NCBI GenBank assembly: GCA_951394045.1
Contig: OX595994.1
Span: forward strand, 1,860,001 to 1,924,000
Direction: 5' to 3'
Source: Nitzschia sp. DOCU1
Taxonomy: Eukaryota > Bacillariophyta > Bacillariophyceae > Bacillariales > Bacillariaceae
Length of the DNA: 64,000 bases
The position numbers and the translations under genes were made by a program. Shown piece after piece: positions 1 to 10,871 of the stretch. Position 1 is the first letter of the stretch. Each line of letters starts with the position of its first letter. The notes under the pieces are model-generated. The model was given only the letters and a program-made list of their open reading frames with translations, made no database searches and was not told the DNA's origin.

Positions 1-3000
1 CAACGTAGTAGTAGTAACATCCGAAAATCGACATCGCGCGAGGAGGTGAAAGCGTTTGTGACTCAATTGACTGTTGCCCAAAGTGCTCGAGTCAGTCTAT
101 TGCATGTTCAAACTTATCGAGTCACGGGCATATGTCTGCTGGACATTTGTCCTGCAAAATTCATACTATAGACATTAGCTTACCTTTACGGGACAACAAT
201 CCGTGATCCACACGAGAGATGCAGGACAAAATGTCCCGGAAAAGTTTGTCTGATCAAATTTCCCCCTATGTAAAATAGCGCTAATTTGATCATTCGAACG
301 ATCATTAGAACTTCACAGGACAAATGTCCTCCATTCAATTTTGGACTCCAATGACTCACTTTTTCAATGACTGGGCACGACGCTATTTGGCCCTCGATGA
401 TGGAGGCGGTGGCCTCCAATCAATCATCCCGATTGGCGACCGTTTTCGGATCAACGTCGTTTCAACCCAAATGTCGTTGTCGGAAGCATGACACAATATC
501 TCTTAACGGGATTAATTTGTGACTCCGCCCGTATCCACATTTAGCTGTATTATTGAAACTCCGTCATCGCTGCTAGAATAGTCCTACCACACTGCACTAG
601 TGCCCCAAAATTCTACATTCTATGCTGTACCAGGGCGTCGCATTAGATTTTGCCTGCTACTTGATTTCGTGTTACTACAGGCGTTTGTAGTGACGCAGCT
701 GCGCCATTTCGTTCGTTTTACTCGAATTTGTGCAAAAAATTGGTGCGACTCAGTATGCCCTAGTTACGAGTGCTTTCGAAAGTTTCAGTAGGCAACTTAC
801 TTCAATTAGATACAATAGACGTGAAATACTATGAGATTTGTTGCTTAGCTTTTGTTGATCGATTGTTACTACAGCCGAAATCGAACTAGTTGTTGTCACT
901 TCGCTATCGCGTAATTTTCACGCTGACGACCGTCCGGTTGACTCATCGGACCGTATAGTTGACTCATTGGACTGCCATAACTACTGTGAATAGCGTAGCC
1001 ACCAGGAGCTTTATAAACATTTCAATGCAGCAGTCAGCTCTCTTATCATAGTCGAAAAATTGGTTACAGCTATTTGTAGCTAAACGAGGGTTTTACCAAC
1101 ATTACGGCTGTTGGGAGCGTCCAAGATGCCGGTTGAAATCAGTTGACTCGTTTGACTAGATTTACTACAGGGGAAAGCAACGTAACCAGCGGCTTTAGCA
1201 ACAGTTTACTTCGACAAATGTTTCAGGAATGCCTTGATTAACAATACAGTATATCTACTTTAACATAATGAGTGGTCTGTGCAGGATGACGAGCTGTTTA
1301 AAGTATTGTCGAAATGTGGCTCACCATCTTCGCGCGCGTGGCACCGGCGCTCTTCCGTCAAGTAGTAAGTGGTAAAGGTAGGCGATTGGGCCGATGCTGC
1401 CCATACGAAAAGAAAAGTGCTGACTACGCCGAAAACATTGGTGTGCGTCATAAAAAAGGTTTCTAGTCTGATTGGTGGTTATGGTAGTAACAAAGATAGG
1501 CAAATGTGGATACGGAGGTATCCACAGCATTGACTATCGGGTCCTGCCTTGGAAAACGGCAACTTTACAGGCGACGTCTTTTTTGCATTGATTGAGCCAG
1601 CTAATTGCAAAATCTGAGGTCGGCGAACAGAACTAGTTGTAATGAGTAGTAGCACCAGTAATGAGTATCTATAATACCTAATAATATCATTGGCGTTGTC
1701 TCGTCATCGTCAACGTAGTAGTAGTAACATCCGAAAATCGACATCGCGCGAGGAGGTGAAAGCGTTTGTGACTCAATTGACTGTTGCCCAAAGTGCTCGA
1801 GTCAGTCTATTGCATGTTCAAACTTATCGAGTCACGGGCATATGTCTGCTGGACATTTGTCCTGCAAAATTCATACTATAGACATTAGCTTACCTTTACG
1901 GGACAACAATCCGTGATCCACACGAGAGATGCAGGACAAAATGTCCCGGAAAAGTTTGTCTGATCAAATTTCCCCCTATGTAAAATAGCGCTAATTTGAT
2001 CATTCGAACGATCATTAGAACTTCACAGGACAAATGTCCTCCATTCAATTTTGGACTCCAATGACTCACTTTTTCAATGACTGGGCACGACGCTATTTGG
2101 CCCTCGATGATGGAGGCGGTGGCCTCCAATCAATCATCCCGATTGGCGACCGTTTTCGGATCAACGTCGTTTCAACCCAAATGTCGTTGTCGGAAGCATG
2201 ACACAATATCTCTTAACGGGATTAATTTGTGACTCCGCCCGTATCCACATTTAGCTATATTATTGAAACTCCGTCATCGCTGCTAGAATAGTCCTACCAC
2301 ACTGCACTAGTGCCCCAAAATTCTACATTCTATGCTGTACCAGGGCGTCGCATTAGATTTTGCCTGCTACTTGATTTCGTGTTACTACAGGCGTTTGTAG
2401 TGACGCAGCTGCGCCATTTCGTTCGTTTTACTCGAATTTGTGCAAAAAATTGGTGCGACTCAGTATGCCCTAGTTACGAGTGCTTTCGAAAGTTTCAGTA
2501 GGCAACTTACTTCAATTAGATACAATAGACGTGAAATACTATGAGATTTGTTGCTTAGCTTTTGTTGATCGATTGTTACTACAGCCGAAATCGAACTAGT
2601 TGTTGTCACTTCGCTATCGCGTAATTTTCACGCTGACGACCGTCCGGTTGACTCATCGGACCGTATAGTTGACTCATTGGACTGCCATAACTACTGTGAA
2701 TAGCGTAGCCACCAGGAGCTTTATAAACATTTCAATGCAGCAGTCAGCTCTCTTATCATAGTCGAAAAATTGGTTACAGCTATTTGTAGCTAAACGAGGG
2801 TTTTACCAACATTACGGCTGTTGGGAGCGTCCAAGATGCCGGTTGAAATCAGTTGACTCGTTTGACTAGATTTACTACAGGGGAAAGCAACGTAACCAGC
2901 GGCTTTAGCAACAGTTTACTTCGACAAATGTTTCAGGAATGCCTTGATTAACAATACAGTATATCTACTTTAACATAATGAGTGGTCTGTGCAGGATGAC

Positions 3001-3595
3001 GAGCTGTTTAAAGTATTGTCGAAATGTGGCTCACCATCTTCGCGCGCGTGGCACCGGCGCTCTTCCGTCAAGTAGTAAGTGGTAAAGGTAGGCGATTGGG
3101 CCGATGCTGCCCATACGAAAAGAAAAGTGCTGACTACGCCGAAAACATTGGTGTGCGTCATAAAAAAGGTTTCTAGTCTGATTGGTGGTTATGGTAGTAA
3201 CAAAGATAGGCAAATGTGGATACGGAGGTATCCACAGCATTGACTATCGGGTCCTGCCTTGGAAAACGGCAACTTTACAGGCGACGTCTTTTTTGCATTG
3301 ATTGAGCCAGCTAATTGCAAAATCTGAGGTCGGCGAACAGAACTAGTTGTAATGAGTAGTAGCACCAGTAATGAGTATCTATAATACCTAATAATATCAT
3401 TGGCGTTGTCTCGTCATCGTCAACGTAGTAGTAGTAACATCCGAAAATCGACATCGCGCGAGGAGGTGAAAGCGTTTGTGACTCAATTGACTGTTGCCCA
3501 AAGTGCTCGAGTCAGTCTATTGCATGTTCAAACTTATCGAGTCACGGGCATATGTCTGCTGGACATTTGTCCTGCAAAATTCATACTATAGACAT
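1..3595. repeat. Tandem array of a 1710-bp unit
   Basis: Bases 1-1710 recur at 1711-3420, and the first 175 bases recur again at 3421-3595, after which the sequence diverges. The two full copies are nearly identical; one difference I noticed is G at 547 versus A at 2257. The array continues to the left of the window, so its copy number is unknown. No convincing coding sequence is present: the longest frames are 60-80 codons and are shadows. The unit contains clustered dyads (141-330) and several TGACTCA heptamers. It could be a satellite or a non-autonomous transposon array. Confidence 0.95.
141..330. other. Cluster of GGACA-N2/3-TGTCC dyads in the 1710-bp unit
   Basis: Three dyads lie within 190 bases: GGACATTTGTCC at 141-152, GGACAAAATGTCC at 224-236 and GGACAAATGTCC at 318-329. 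The same trio recurs in copy 2 at +1710, and the first one recurs in the partial third copy at 3561-3572. A GATCAAATT/AATTTGATC inverted pair and an imperfect palindrome around TTCGAA lie between the second and third dyads. The array ends 23 bases after the dyad at 3561-3572. The first two dyads extend to an inverted pair (GGACAtttGTCCTGC and GCAGGACAaaaTGTCC) that could be terminal or subterminal inverted repeats. Function is unknown. Confidence 0.6.
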
Positions 3596-4155
3596 CATTT
3601 TCAGTCCAACAAACGACGCGTCAAACAAGGTGAGAGGCAAATACGCGGAGCCATATTAGCCTTCACTAGACATGAAATGAGGATAATTCTATCTAGCCTT
3701 TTCGACACCTTTGTCATTCACCATCACGGTGCTTGTTGGTAACGATAGCTTCCTGTTCATCGGAACGAATCGTTTGCGTTTTTTGGTGACGCGAGCCATC
3801 TTTTGCTGTGACGTTTTGGACGTCCCTTGCTCGTCGCGGCCAATTTTTCTGCTCGCACATAAGCGGGTGATGGCAAGGCGAGATGCGAAGTCCAGTAACG
3901 AGAGGTCTCTTCTCCACGAAACGAAGAAGTTTTTGACCGTTGAGCCCGCCGCATGCCGACGGGTGCGCAGTGCGGTGTGTGCCCGCCCGAAATATGTGAC
4001 GATGACGACGCGGCACGAGAAGGCGCAGCGGCAACAACAAAGCAAGAAAGACCCCTCGTATTGTTGTCGGAAAACTCGAATCCTAAAGCGAAGAGCTATT
4101 GCACACCAGGCTTTTGATAGTGGTGAAACTAAGCCAGCGTTGTGCAACTTCCGAA
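3596..4155. other. Spacer between repeat array and DIX-like gene
   Basis: This is 560 bases between the end of the tandem array and the ATG of the next gene. Open frames on both strands (about 3689-4235) overlap each other and begin at TTG, so I do not accept them as genes. The stretch presumably holds the promoter and 5' UTR of the downstream gene. Confidence 0.5.
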
Positions 4156-5078
4156 ATGACGACGATCCGGTGAGTTTTGTAAGGCGGCCGCCAAAGCAAG
4201 GAGGTATCGGCAGAGGTCGCTCGAGTCCACCGTAGCGAACGAAGGAAGGATAAGCGCGACAATGACCTCTTTGTGCATTGTTCAGGGTATCCGAATCGGC
4301 ACATCACTCACATTCACCTCTTTGTTTATCTTTTGTGGTTTCTTGTCGTAGTTATTTCATTCCCGAAGACGGAGACGAAGAGCTCCATCCAAATGTCTTT
4401 TTGGCTCCGAAACCCCGTCAACCGGGTGCTCCTCCCACTCTTCAATCGGTCCGTGACGCCTTTCCTTTGCCTGGCCACTATCACTTTCGCTTCAAGAGTC
4501 CTTTGTTCCCAGGAGCCGACCGTGAAAAGGGCGCCATGGCTGTGTGGATGGATGTCACAAAGGATCAGCAGCCCGTCCCGACTTGGAAGAACAACATTGT
4601 CGCCAAGGTCACTCGATTGAGCATGGAAGAAGAGGACGACGATGATGATGACGATTTTGGACATCACCATCATCACCATAATGTGCATACCCCGGCCTCG
4701 GCTCCGGCGGCCGCTCATCATTCTCGAGCTCCATCTTCTACAGGGTCGGGAGATCATTTGGATATGCTCTTTGATGGACCTTCCCCACAACCCCCACCAC
4801 AACCACATCAAGCTACCCCACCTAATTTGTTTGATGCACAACCTCCTCCCTCGGCTCCCTCGACGGGTGGTTCCTTGTTGGATTTTGGGGCTCCCGCACC
4901 TTCGCCGGCCGTGCATTCGGATTTCTTGGGCATGACACATCAGGCACCGCCCCCACCCCAGCAACAGCAATATCAACAGCCACCGCAACCACCGCAGCAG
5001 CAACGACCACCCCAGCAAAGTTTCAATAGCTATGCAAAACAAGCACAACCCTTTGGAGATTTAGGCGGGTGGACTTAA
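4156..5078 (+). CDS. DIX-like domain protein with proline/glutamine-rich tail
   Basis: The model has two exons. Exon 1 is only 14 nt (4156-4169) and exon 2 is 4352-5078; the 182-nt intron begins GTGAGT and ends TAG. Splicing gives MTTIRYFIPEDGDEE as the N-terminus and 246 residues in total. Residues 1-90 fit the pattern of a DIX (Dishevelled/Axin) head-to-tail polymerisation domain: an opening beta strand, a central YHFRFK strand, then VWMDVTKD followed by a P....I..KV ending. The rest is disordered: an Asp run, a His run, then Pro/Gln-rich sequence with DMLF, NLFD and LLDFG motifs that resemble clathrin/adaptor-binding peptides. The unspliced open frame starts upstream at TTG inside the intron, so the spliced model is preferred. 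DIX assignment is by pattern; a scaffold or endocytic role is inference. Confidence 0.7.
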
Positions 5079-5406
5079 GAATAGGAATGAGAGTGCTGCT
5101 TTGTGATGCGCGGAACAATATCTCGACAACGACGACGCACAAATGTAGTAAACAGTTTAAGTCACCTATTCCTTGCTTTCTCTAGGATTTTGGAACAATA
5201 GCCTTGCTAGCAAGCTGAAAAAGAATCTAGGAATGTTCAAGCCGTTGCTGGTATTTTGTGGTTCCATCGTAACATGGTAGGGCCGTTCGTTATGAACGGC
5301 CGCACGTGCACTGAAACGCATAGTATAAAGAAAGCAGCAACGGTTACTCACTATCCAGCTAAACAATAGCCTCGTGAGCATCGTTTCTTGTCATCTACTA
5401 GAATTA
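5079..5406. other. Convergent 3' spacer with perfect 8-bp hairpin
   Basis: This spacer lies between two convergent stop codons. It contains a perfect stem-loop, GGCCGTTC at 5281-5288 and GAACGGCC at 5294-5301, with a 5-base loop. It could be an RNA structure in one of the 3' UTRs; no other feature is visible. Confidence 0.5.
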
Positions 5407-6444
5407 TTAGGGCGTAGCACTTTTGTTGTCACTGCCTGTACTTGTAGTATCCTTTTGGGAGACTACGGCATCAATAATGTCGTCGTCGCTGCTACTTTCT
5501 TGCTTTTGAAATTGTCGCTTTTGCAATTGTTCCAATTCTTCTGGGGTGGTAATCGGTGGTCCACTCACTGAGATTTCTGGTCGTGCCGGTAATCCATCAT
5601 CATTGCGCCAGGTTCGAAAACCGTCTTCACCATCTTGATAGACCTCGCCTTGAAAACCCACCATGGCCGCTTTGACATGGCTAGGATATTTTGTCTTGTT
5701 CTTTTTAGAGTATTGCCATTCGGCCGAGTGGACAAATTTTTGGAGTTTGATGGCAGGTCGATTGTAGGCAACATCCATTTCGGAATCGCCGGGAGCCACC
5801 CAAACTTCGAGTGCGCCATTCCCCCGATGAGGATACAATTCTAATGGCCTAAGGTGGCAGGCATGCCGTTCAATCATGGGATACAAACGATGAATGCATT
5901 CTTCTAACGAAACATCCGAGACACGTGCCACCTTGCCAGTATACCAAAAGACTTGCTTGTCGACCGGATCTCGTACATAGACATCATTCGTAGCTTCAGG
6001 TCCACCCGCTTCTCGAATGGCAAAAAACGTTTGATGAGCTCGTTGAACAATACGAGGTTCATACATCATGTCTGGTGGACAAGGAGTATATTGTCGGGGT
6101 CCTTTTCCTGTATCCTTGTCGTCGTCGTCATCCAAATCGTCCAAAATAAGATCCCATTTACTGGGTTGACGCCAAAGAGCTGTGGAATGGAAATGTTGCT
6201 GCTGCTGTAGGAGCTGTTGCTGTGACTTGCCGACGGCAATACGGCGACAATGATTGGTTGCACGATGAGTATTTAATAACGGAGAAAATGCGGAGTTAAC
6301 CGAACATTGGGATAAAAGAAGCAGCAGCAGCAAAATGGTCGGAATAACTCTAGGTGCGGCTGCCCCCCGCTTCCAGCGGGACACGGGGCGGCTCGTTGTT
6401 CGCCATTGCATTTGAGGGCCCAGCGCCATTATGATATTCATCAT
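5407..6444 (-). CDS. Plastid-targeted protein of unknown function
   Basis: A 345-residue protein starting at ATG 6444. Residues 1-52 form a basic N-region, a long Leu run (about 37-45) and then SVNS-AFSP. This fits the diatom bipartite plastid presequence, in which a signal peptide is followed by an ASAFAP-type cleavage motif with Phe at +1. A Gln run and an Asp run follow (about residues 75-110). The folded part (about 115-310) carries DVYVRDPVDKQVFWYTGK, LEVWVAPGDSEMDV and AAMVGFQGEVYQDGEDGFR. The C-terminal 45 residues are Ser/Asp/Gln-rich and probably disordered. I do not recognise the family. The targeting inference is fairly firm and the function is open. The gene is convergent with the DIX-like gene and intronless in this model. 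Confidence 0.8.
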   Translation of the reverse strand: MMNIIMALGPQMQWRTTSRPVSRWKRGAAAPRVIPTILLLLLLLSQCSVNSAFSPLLNTHRATNHCRRIAVGKSQQQLLQQQQHFHSTALWRQPSKWDLILDDLDDDDDKDTGKGPRQYTPCPPDMMYEPRIVQRAHQTFFAIREAGGPEATNDVYVRDPVDKQVFWYTGKVARVSDVSLEECIHRLYPMIERHACHLRPLELYPHRGNGALEVWVAPGDSEMDVAYNRPAIKLQKFVHSAEWQYSKKNKTKYPSHVKAAMVGFQGEVYQDGEDGFRTWRNDDGLPARPEISVSGPPITTPEELEQLQKRQFQKQESSSDDDIIDAVVSQKDTTSTGSDNKSATP

Positions 6445-8358
6445 TCTATTATTCTAGATGTCGATCGAAAATGGAATCTTTGCAAAGCAATAGAATGGTT
6501 CGTGTCTCTCTTATGGAGAATAAGATCGTCGTCGACCGATATCGAAAGAAATCTTGTTCTCATGATTTTTTGATGGCCCTCCTCCTTCCACGATAAAAGA
6601 GTCCCGATATCCTTTTTGTGACGTCATCCCCCGGTCGATGATCAGACCGTCTCAATCATCTGCGGCTCCCTGCTACTACCAGACTATCCCTCCGGTACTA
6701 TAGAGAGAGAGACGATGTAATAGGTAGGAACTTCTAGCATACTATGAAACATCCATCAATTTATCGTCGGGATAGAATACTTTTGATGGCCGGTAGTAGT
6801 AGTAGGCCTGGCTCATGACCCCTTCTTCTTGGAACAACCATCATTTGGTGTGCTGCTTCTTCTTGCTGCTCCACTTGAAAACAACTCCCATGCCCTCTCT
6901 GGTATTACTCTAGTAGCGCCGCCTGTGTAGCATGTGGTTGTTGTGGTACTACCCAAGAGAGGGCGGTGGACGCAGTTTTCTGTCTGCTGGATTACTTTAA
7001 CCAACGGCATCATCATTCTCGGCGATGAATCAAGAAGGGTATCATTGAGCTCATAGCAGCTACTAGCTAGTGTAGTTGTCCAACAAGCAGCCGTTAGTAC
7101 TACAGCCAAGTGTCTTGGAAAGACCCGAGACTAAACTCTTCAAACCAAAGTTTTGCCTGTAAGAGCAAGATCGATGTAAACTCAATCAGCCGGTCGAATA
7201 GACCTTTTCAAAAATAACTTTTCTTGTACTATAGTTAGAGTAGATTCATGCACCGCGCTCTGATGTACTTTTTTGGACAACTTGTTTGTTGGTGGGGAGT
7301 AAAAAAAAGAATCTGGGTGATATTCAAATTTCCGTCTTCTTGTTTCGCTTCGGAGGCATCCCTGAAACTAGTCGTTTGGATGAGAGGCTGGCGACCCCAG
7401 GAGGGTTTGAGTCGAAGACGGACGGCTTCATCTCAGATGTGATGATTTGTTCTCCGATGGAAACTCAGGACAGGTAAAGTCCACCCCGCAGATTCCCATC
7501 TTGCTGGGCTTTGTCATCAACGTCAGATAGTTGAAGAAGGAACGACAGGAAAGTCGAAACGCCTCATCAAGGCAATTTGCGGCCGTCTTGTAGTGTTTGG
7601 GCTTGAGTGGGCGGCAAGTTTGGGGTCATGTCGATGACTCTCGACGCATCAGCAGATCTGTGATTCCACCACCACAACTGGGACTAGTCACACGCAGTCG
7701 TCCATGGTTGTCACGGGGTTGTCACCAAAACAAACACACCTTTCCAGGGACATGCTACAAACAACGACAAAGGAGAGGCCGTAATGGCTACTACTGCAAA
7801 ACGAAGGCACAGATGTCGAAATGATGCGGTCATGGTCATATTTTTTGGAGTTGATGGTCGATCGGCGTGCGGGCGAAACTTTTCCCGCGCGATTTTGGCC
7901 AACGAGAGAGTGCTATTTCTCAGCGGGAATGGGATATTGTGGGGAGAGAAATGATTGGCTTCCCGCCCCGCGTCCAAGATGACAAATGCAGCCGTTGAAA
8001 ATAAGGAATAGCCAGCCGTTCACAAAACCGTCGGCTTCGAAACACTGGGAGCATCCTTATGAACGAAAATTCTTTGGGCAAGAGTATCTACTCCTCCCGC
8101 GCTTTGATTTATCTGTGTATCTAACTCTGTATATTAGATCTTCCATAATAACCTTAGACGATATGCCCTCTTGGAAAAGTTATTTAGATGCAACGGCAGT
8201 ATCTTCTCCCGCCAAGAACCATAGCTCCCCAATTTGAAATCCCGAATTTTTAACCTTGGTTCCGCTTCGCCTTTTTGTCGTGGAGACGAAACAAAAAAGA
8301 TATATCCTTTGGCTCACTTGTGTGCTGCTGCAGATATCGCCCTCTCTGATCCAGCAAG
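6445..8358. other. Long divergent intergenic region
   Basis: This is 1.9 kb between two divergently transcribed genes, so it must hold both promoters. Small open frames at 6813-7109 (-) and in 7248-8237 start at non-ATG codons or lack recognisable content. TAGTAG-type short repeats are scattered through it. I see no RNA gene or transposon. Confidence 0.5.
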
Positions 8359-9336
8359 ATGAAAGCTGTTGTTGTTGTTGTTAGCTCCCTGTTGAGTCTG
8401 CCCTTGGCGTCGGGTCTCCGTGGTGAACTCGGAGCAAGACTCACCCATCGTAACCTCAAGGAGACAGATACTCAACTAGCTTGTGCCAATGCCATTGATC
8501 TCATCCCAGACGACTACGTGTGCGAGTGCACGGACCTCAATGTCAATCAAACTCTGTTGAGTTGTTTGGATACGACTTGTACGTACTGTAGTTCTGACTC
8601 CAGCGTTTGCGGTAGCGGCATGTACGAGGAAGTCTTTGGTTTGCTGGGTGCGACCGACTTAGTTTCTGAGACATTCATGTACTCCAAGTCCTTGAATGAT
8701 ACTGTGACTATTGGATTGTCGGATTGTGAACTGGACGAAGTCACGGGGGAATCCGTATGCACTTCGTGCACTGTCATGGTCAACGATGTCGAGTGTGATA
8801 CCTGCGTCCTTCAAAACTGTACCGAAGGCTCCAATGCTGGTGTGTCTGTGCCAGTCTTTAATTGCGAGGGGGCTCTCGTTGATTTGTGCACGGATGACGC
8901 CGTGTACTCGGGAGTCTTTCAATACTTGTCCACCGCTCCGGGAGAATTTGAAAATTGCACCTTGACGACGGAGGCTCCCTCGGGCATTCCTTCGGTATCG
9001 CCCACGGATACCCCCTCGGCCATTCCTTCGGATATGCCTTCGTTGATGCCGTCTCAGTCTCCCACAACGAATGCCCCCACCATTTCGGCCGCTCCTACTT
9101 CGAATTCCACCGAGACCATGTCTCCGGCTCCCACCCCTGGTGAAGCTGCTTCTACGGGTACCCCTGGTGAAGCTGCTCCTACTGGTACTCCCGAAGAAAC
9201 CACAACAGGCGAACCTGTTGTTTCCCCGACACAGGCGCCTTTTACCTTTCCTCCTAATGGCAGCACGGCGCCTGCTCGGGGTGGCAGCGTGGTGGCAACG
9301 ATGGCCATTATTGCTGCCTTGTTTTTCATGTGGTAA
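8359..9336 (+). CDS. Secreted Cys-rich surface protein with PSxxPS stalk
   Basis: A 325-residue protein with ATG at 8359. Residues 1-19 are a clear signal peptide. An RNL tripeptide (HRNLKE, about residues 31-36) follows and fits the RXL endoprotease site known in diatom biosilica-associated proteins. Residues 40-200 are Cys-rich with many N-x-S/T sequons, including CTYCSSDSSVC and CTSCTVMVNDVECDTC. About residues 207-245 are a PSxxPS/PTxxP tract typical of diatom extracellular proteins. An Ala/Thr/Pro spacer and a hydrophobic C-terminus (about 306-325) follow, which fits a membrane anchor or GPI signal. A cell-wall or surface location is a strong inference; molecular function is unknown. The long open frames on the opposite strand are composition artefacts. 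Confidence 0.85.
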   Translation: MKAVVVVVSSLLSLPLASGLRGELGARLTHRNLKETDTQLACANAIDLIPDDYVCECTDLNVNQTLLSCLDTTCTYCSSDSSVCGSGMYEEVFGLLGATDLVSETFMYSKSLNDTVTIGLSDCELDEVTGESVCTSCTVMVNDVECDTCVLQNCTEGSNAGVSVPVFNCEGALVDLCTDDAVYSGVFQYLSTAPGEFENCTLTTEAPSGIPSVSPTDTPSAIPSDMPSLMPSQSPTTNAPTISAAPTSNSTETMSPAPTPGEAASTGTPGEAAPTGTPEETTTGEPVVSPTQAPFTFPPNGSTAPARGGSVVATMAIIAALFFMW

Positions 9337-9593
9337 AACCTGATGCATGTATGATAAGAAGCAACAAACGTTCTTGGATTCTGTGTAGGGTAGAATCCTG
9401 TACTTATATAATATTTACAATGGTTAACAGGGTGCGACTATTGCATAGTGTTTGTGGTACTACATTTTGGATGTGGACATTGACAATGGTTAACATTGCA
9501 TAGTGCTTGTGGTACTAATTTTGGATGTGGTAACTAAAATATGATGGAATAGTGTGAACTGTTCTGTGTTCGACCATTCGACAGACTCTTGGA
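9337..9593. repeat. Local imperfect tandem duplication in 3' spacer
   Basis: A segment reading CAATGGTTAACA, then TTGCATAGTG.TTGTGGTACTA and TTTTGGATGTGG, occurs at about 9418-9473. It occurs again at about 9484-9531 with small indels. The two copies lie between the 3' ends of two convergent genes. They are non-coding. Confidence 0.75.
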
Positions 9594-10871
9594 TTAGTCC
9601 ACCAGTTTCTGCTTCTTCCGCTCTGCGGACATGTGCTCTTTAAACTTGGTGACTGCCCACGCGCCTGCGAAAAAGCCAGGAAACCACGCCAAAATGACAT
9701 CGGACAATCCTGCCGCTGCCTGGAAGAGAGCCGCACCTGGACACCATCCCGTCAATCCCCATCCGATTCCAAACAAAGCAGCTCCGGTCACCAACTCAGC
9801 ATCCACGGTCGTCGACGTGGGAATCGCAACGTCAGCGCCCACAAGAGATCGGTCTCGTCCGCTAACAAATTGATAGCCCAGCGCACTAAAAACGAGAGCG
9901 GAGCCCATGACGGCGATCAAGGTTGGATCCCACCCGCCAAGGGCGAGGCCACCATCGTCCTTTGCGCGGATAAGAAAAGGCGAGATATCCAAGAAATCGT
10001 TGATTTTGGATTTCCGAGTCATACCTCCAATTTCGAGTGCCATGGCTGCCAAAAGGCCTGAAAGGGCGGCGCCCCACTCTTTGCGTTGTTGATTCCTGGG
10101 CAAAGAGGAAGACTTCTGATGACCGCTGGTCATCGCCGTTTGCCTCAGGAAAGAAGGGAGAGCTAAACTGACCACGGTTGTGGTAGCCATCGCTCCCAGC
10201 AATTTGCTATACGCGGGAAGTGTGTCAGTACGAAGGAAAGATGCATATTTTGACCACGGTGCATTCACGTTGATCGCCGCAGCTGTGATCATACTAAATG
10301 CCATGAAAATGGGAACCGCCACCATGCTACGCCGGGACATGCGGGCCAAACCAGAAATTCCATGCCCCAAGGTGCACCCATTTCCCAATTTGGTTCCAAT
10401 TCCGGTTAGAGCACCGCCCAAGATATGGGCCACGGTGCTAGCAATAGGAACTTCTCCGGATGTTTCTAAGCGATGATCTCGAGTGGCATCTTCAACGTGA
10501 TTGACATAGAAATTGACGGTCAACATAAAGGCAGAAAGCCAAACTAGCTGCCAAGAATGGGATTTGGCTGACGGCGACGGTGTTGAAGAAGAATGCTGGA
10601 AGGATTCTCGTCGAAGGAGGTTTAACCCAACGGAACTCATGATGCCACTAATACCAAGAACGTCCCCATTCAGGACCAACAAACTGGCAGCGGAGAGTCC
10701 TATGATAAAATACGACACAAGAAACAAGAACTGTGTTGAGGAACCCCTTGTCCGACGTCGGCTGGCGGCGACGGGGTCGTCAGCGCGCGGCATCAAGCGG
10801 CGGCAGCAGTTAACCTACTCACCAAGCATGGATCCACCCAACATGCCGGTTAAAGGAGTAAACAAGCTCAT
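9594..10871 (-). CDS. YeeE/YedE-type sulfur-compound transporter, copy 1
   Basis: The model is two exons. Exon 1 is 10823-10871 (49 nt, encoding MSLFTPLTGMLGGSML plus one base). A 123-nt intron (GTGAGT...TAG) follows, then exon 2 at 9594-10699, giving 384 residues. Splicing restores the family N-terminus FTPLTGMLGG..GLSAASLLVLNG, which the unspliced frame lacks. The diagnostic repeats are GNGCTLGHGISGLARMSRRS in the middle and GWGLTGWCPGAAL near the C-terminus. Several hydrophobic segments indicate a polytopic membrane protein. Bacterial YeeE imports thiosulfate using conserved Cys in these two motifs; eukaryotic substrates are less certain. A paralogue lies 1.5 kb away in the same orientation with the same intron position. 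Copy 1 has a longer Ser-rich loop after SVGLNLL. Confidence 0.88.

Noticed and set aside
186..1881. Small frames inside the 1710-bp unit
   Set aside because: All are 60-80 codons on alternating strands with no motif; identity between copies reflects recent duplication and not selection.
3689..4235. Overlapping 150-174-codon frames on both strands
   Set aside because: Both begin at TTG, overlap each other and carry no recognisable motif; the plus frame runs over the real first exon and intron of the DIX-like gene.
4326..5048. 240-codon open frame opposite the DIX-like gene
   Set aside because: Antisense shadow of Pro/Gln/His/Asp-rich coding sequence; no recognisable domain, and the plus-strand model has clean splicing.
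6813..7109. 98-codon minus-strand frame with a hydrophobic start
   Set aside because: The start codon is TTG and no in-frame ATG gives a signal peptide; no family resemblance.
8659..9348. 229-codon open frame opposite the PSxxPS protein
   Set aside because: Arises from the low-complexity Ser/Pro/Thr codons; Arg/Gly-rich translation without family features.
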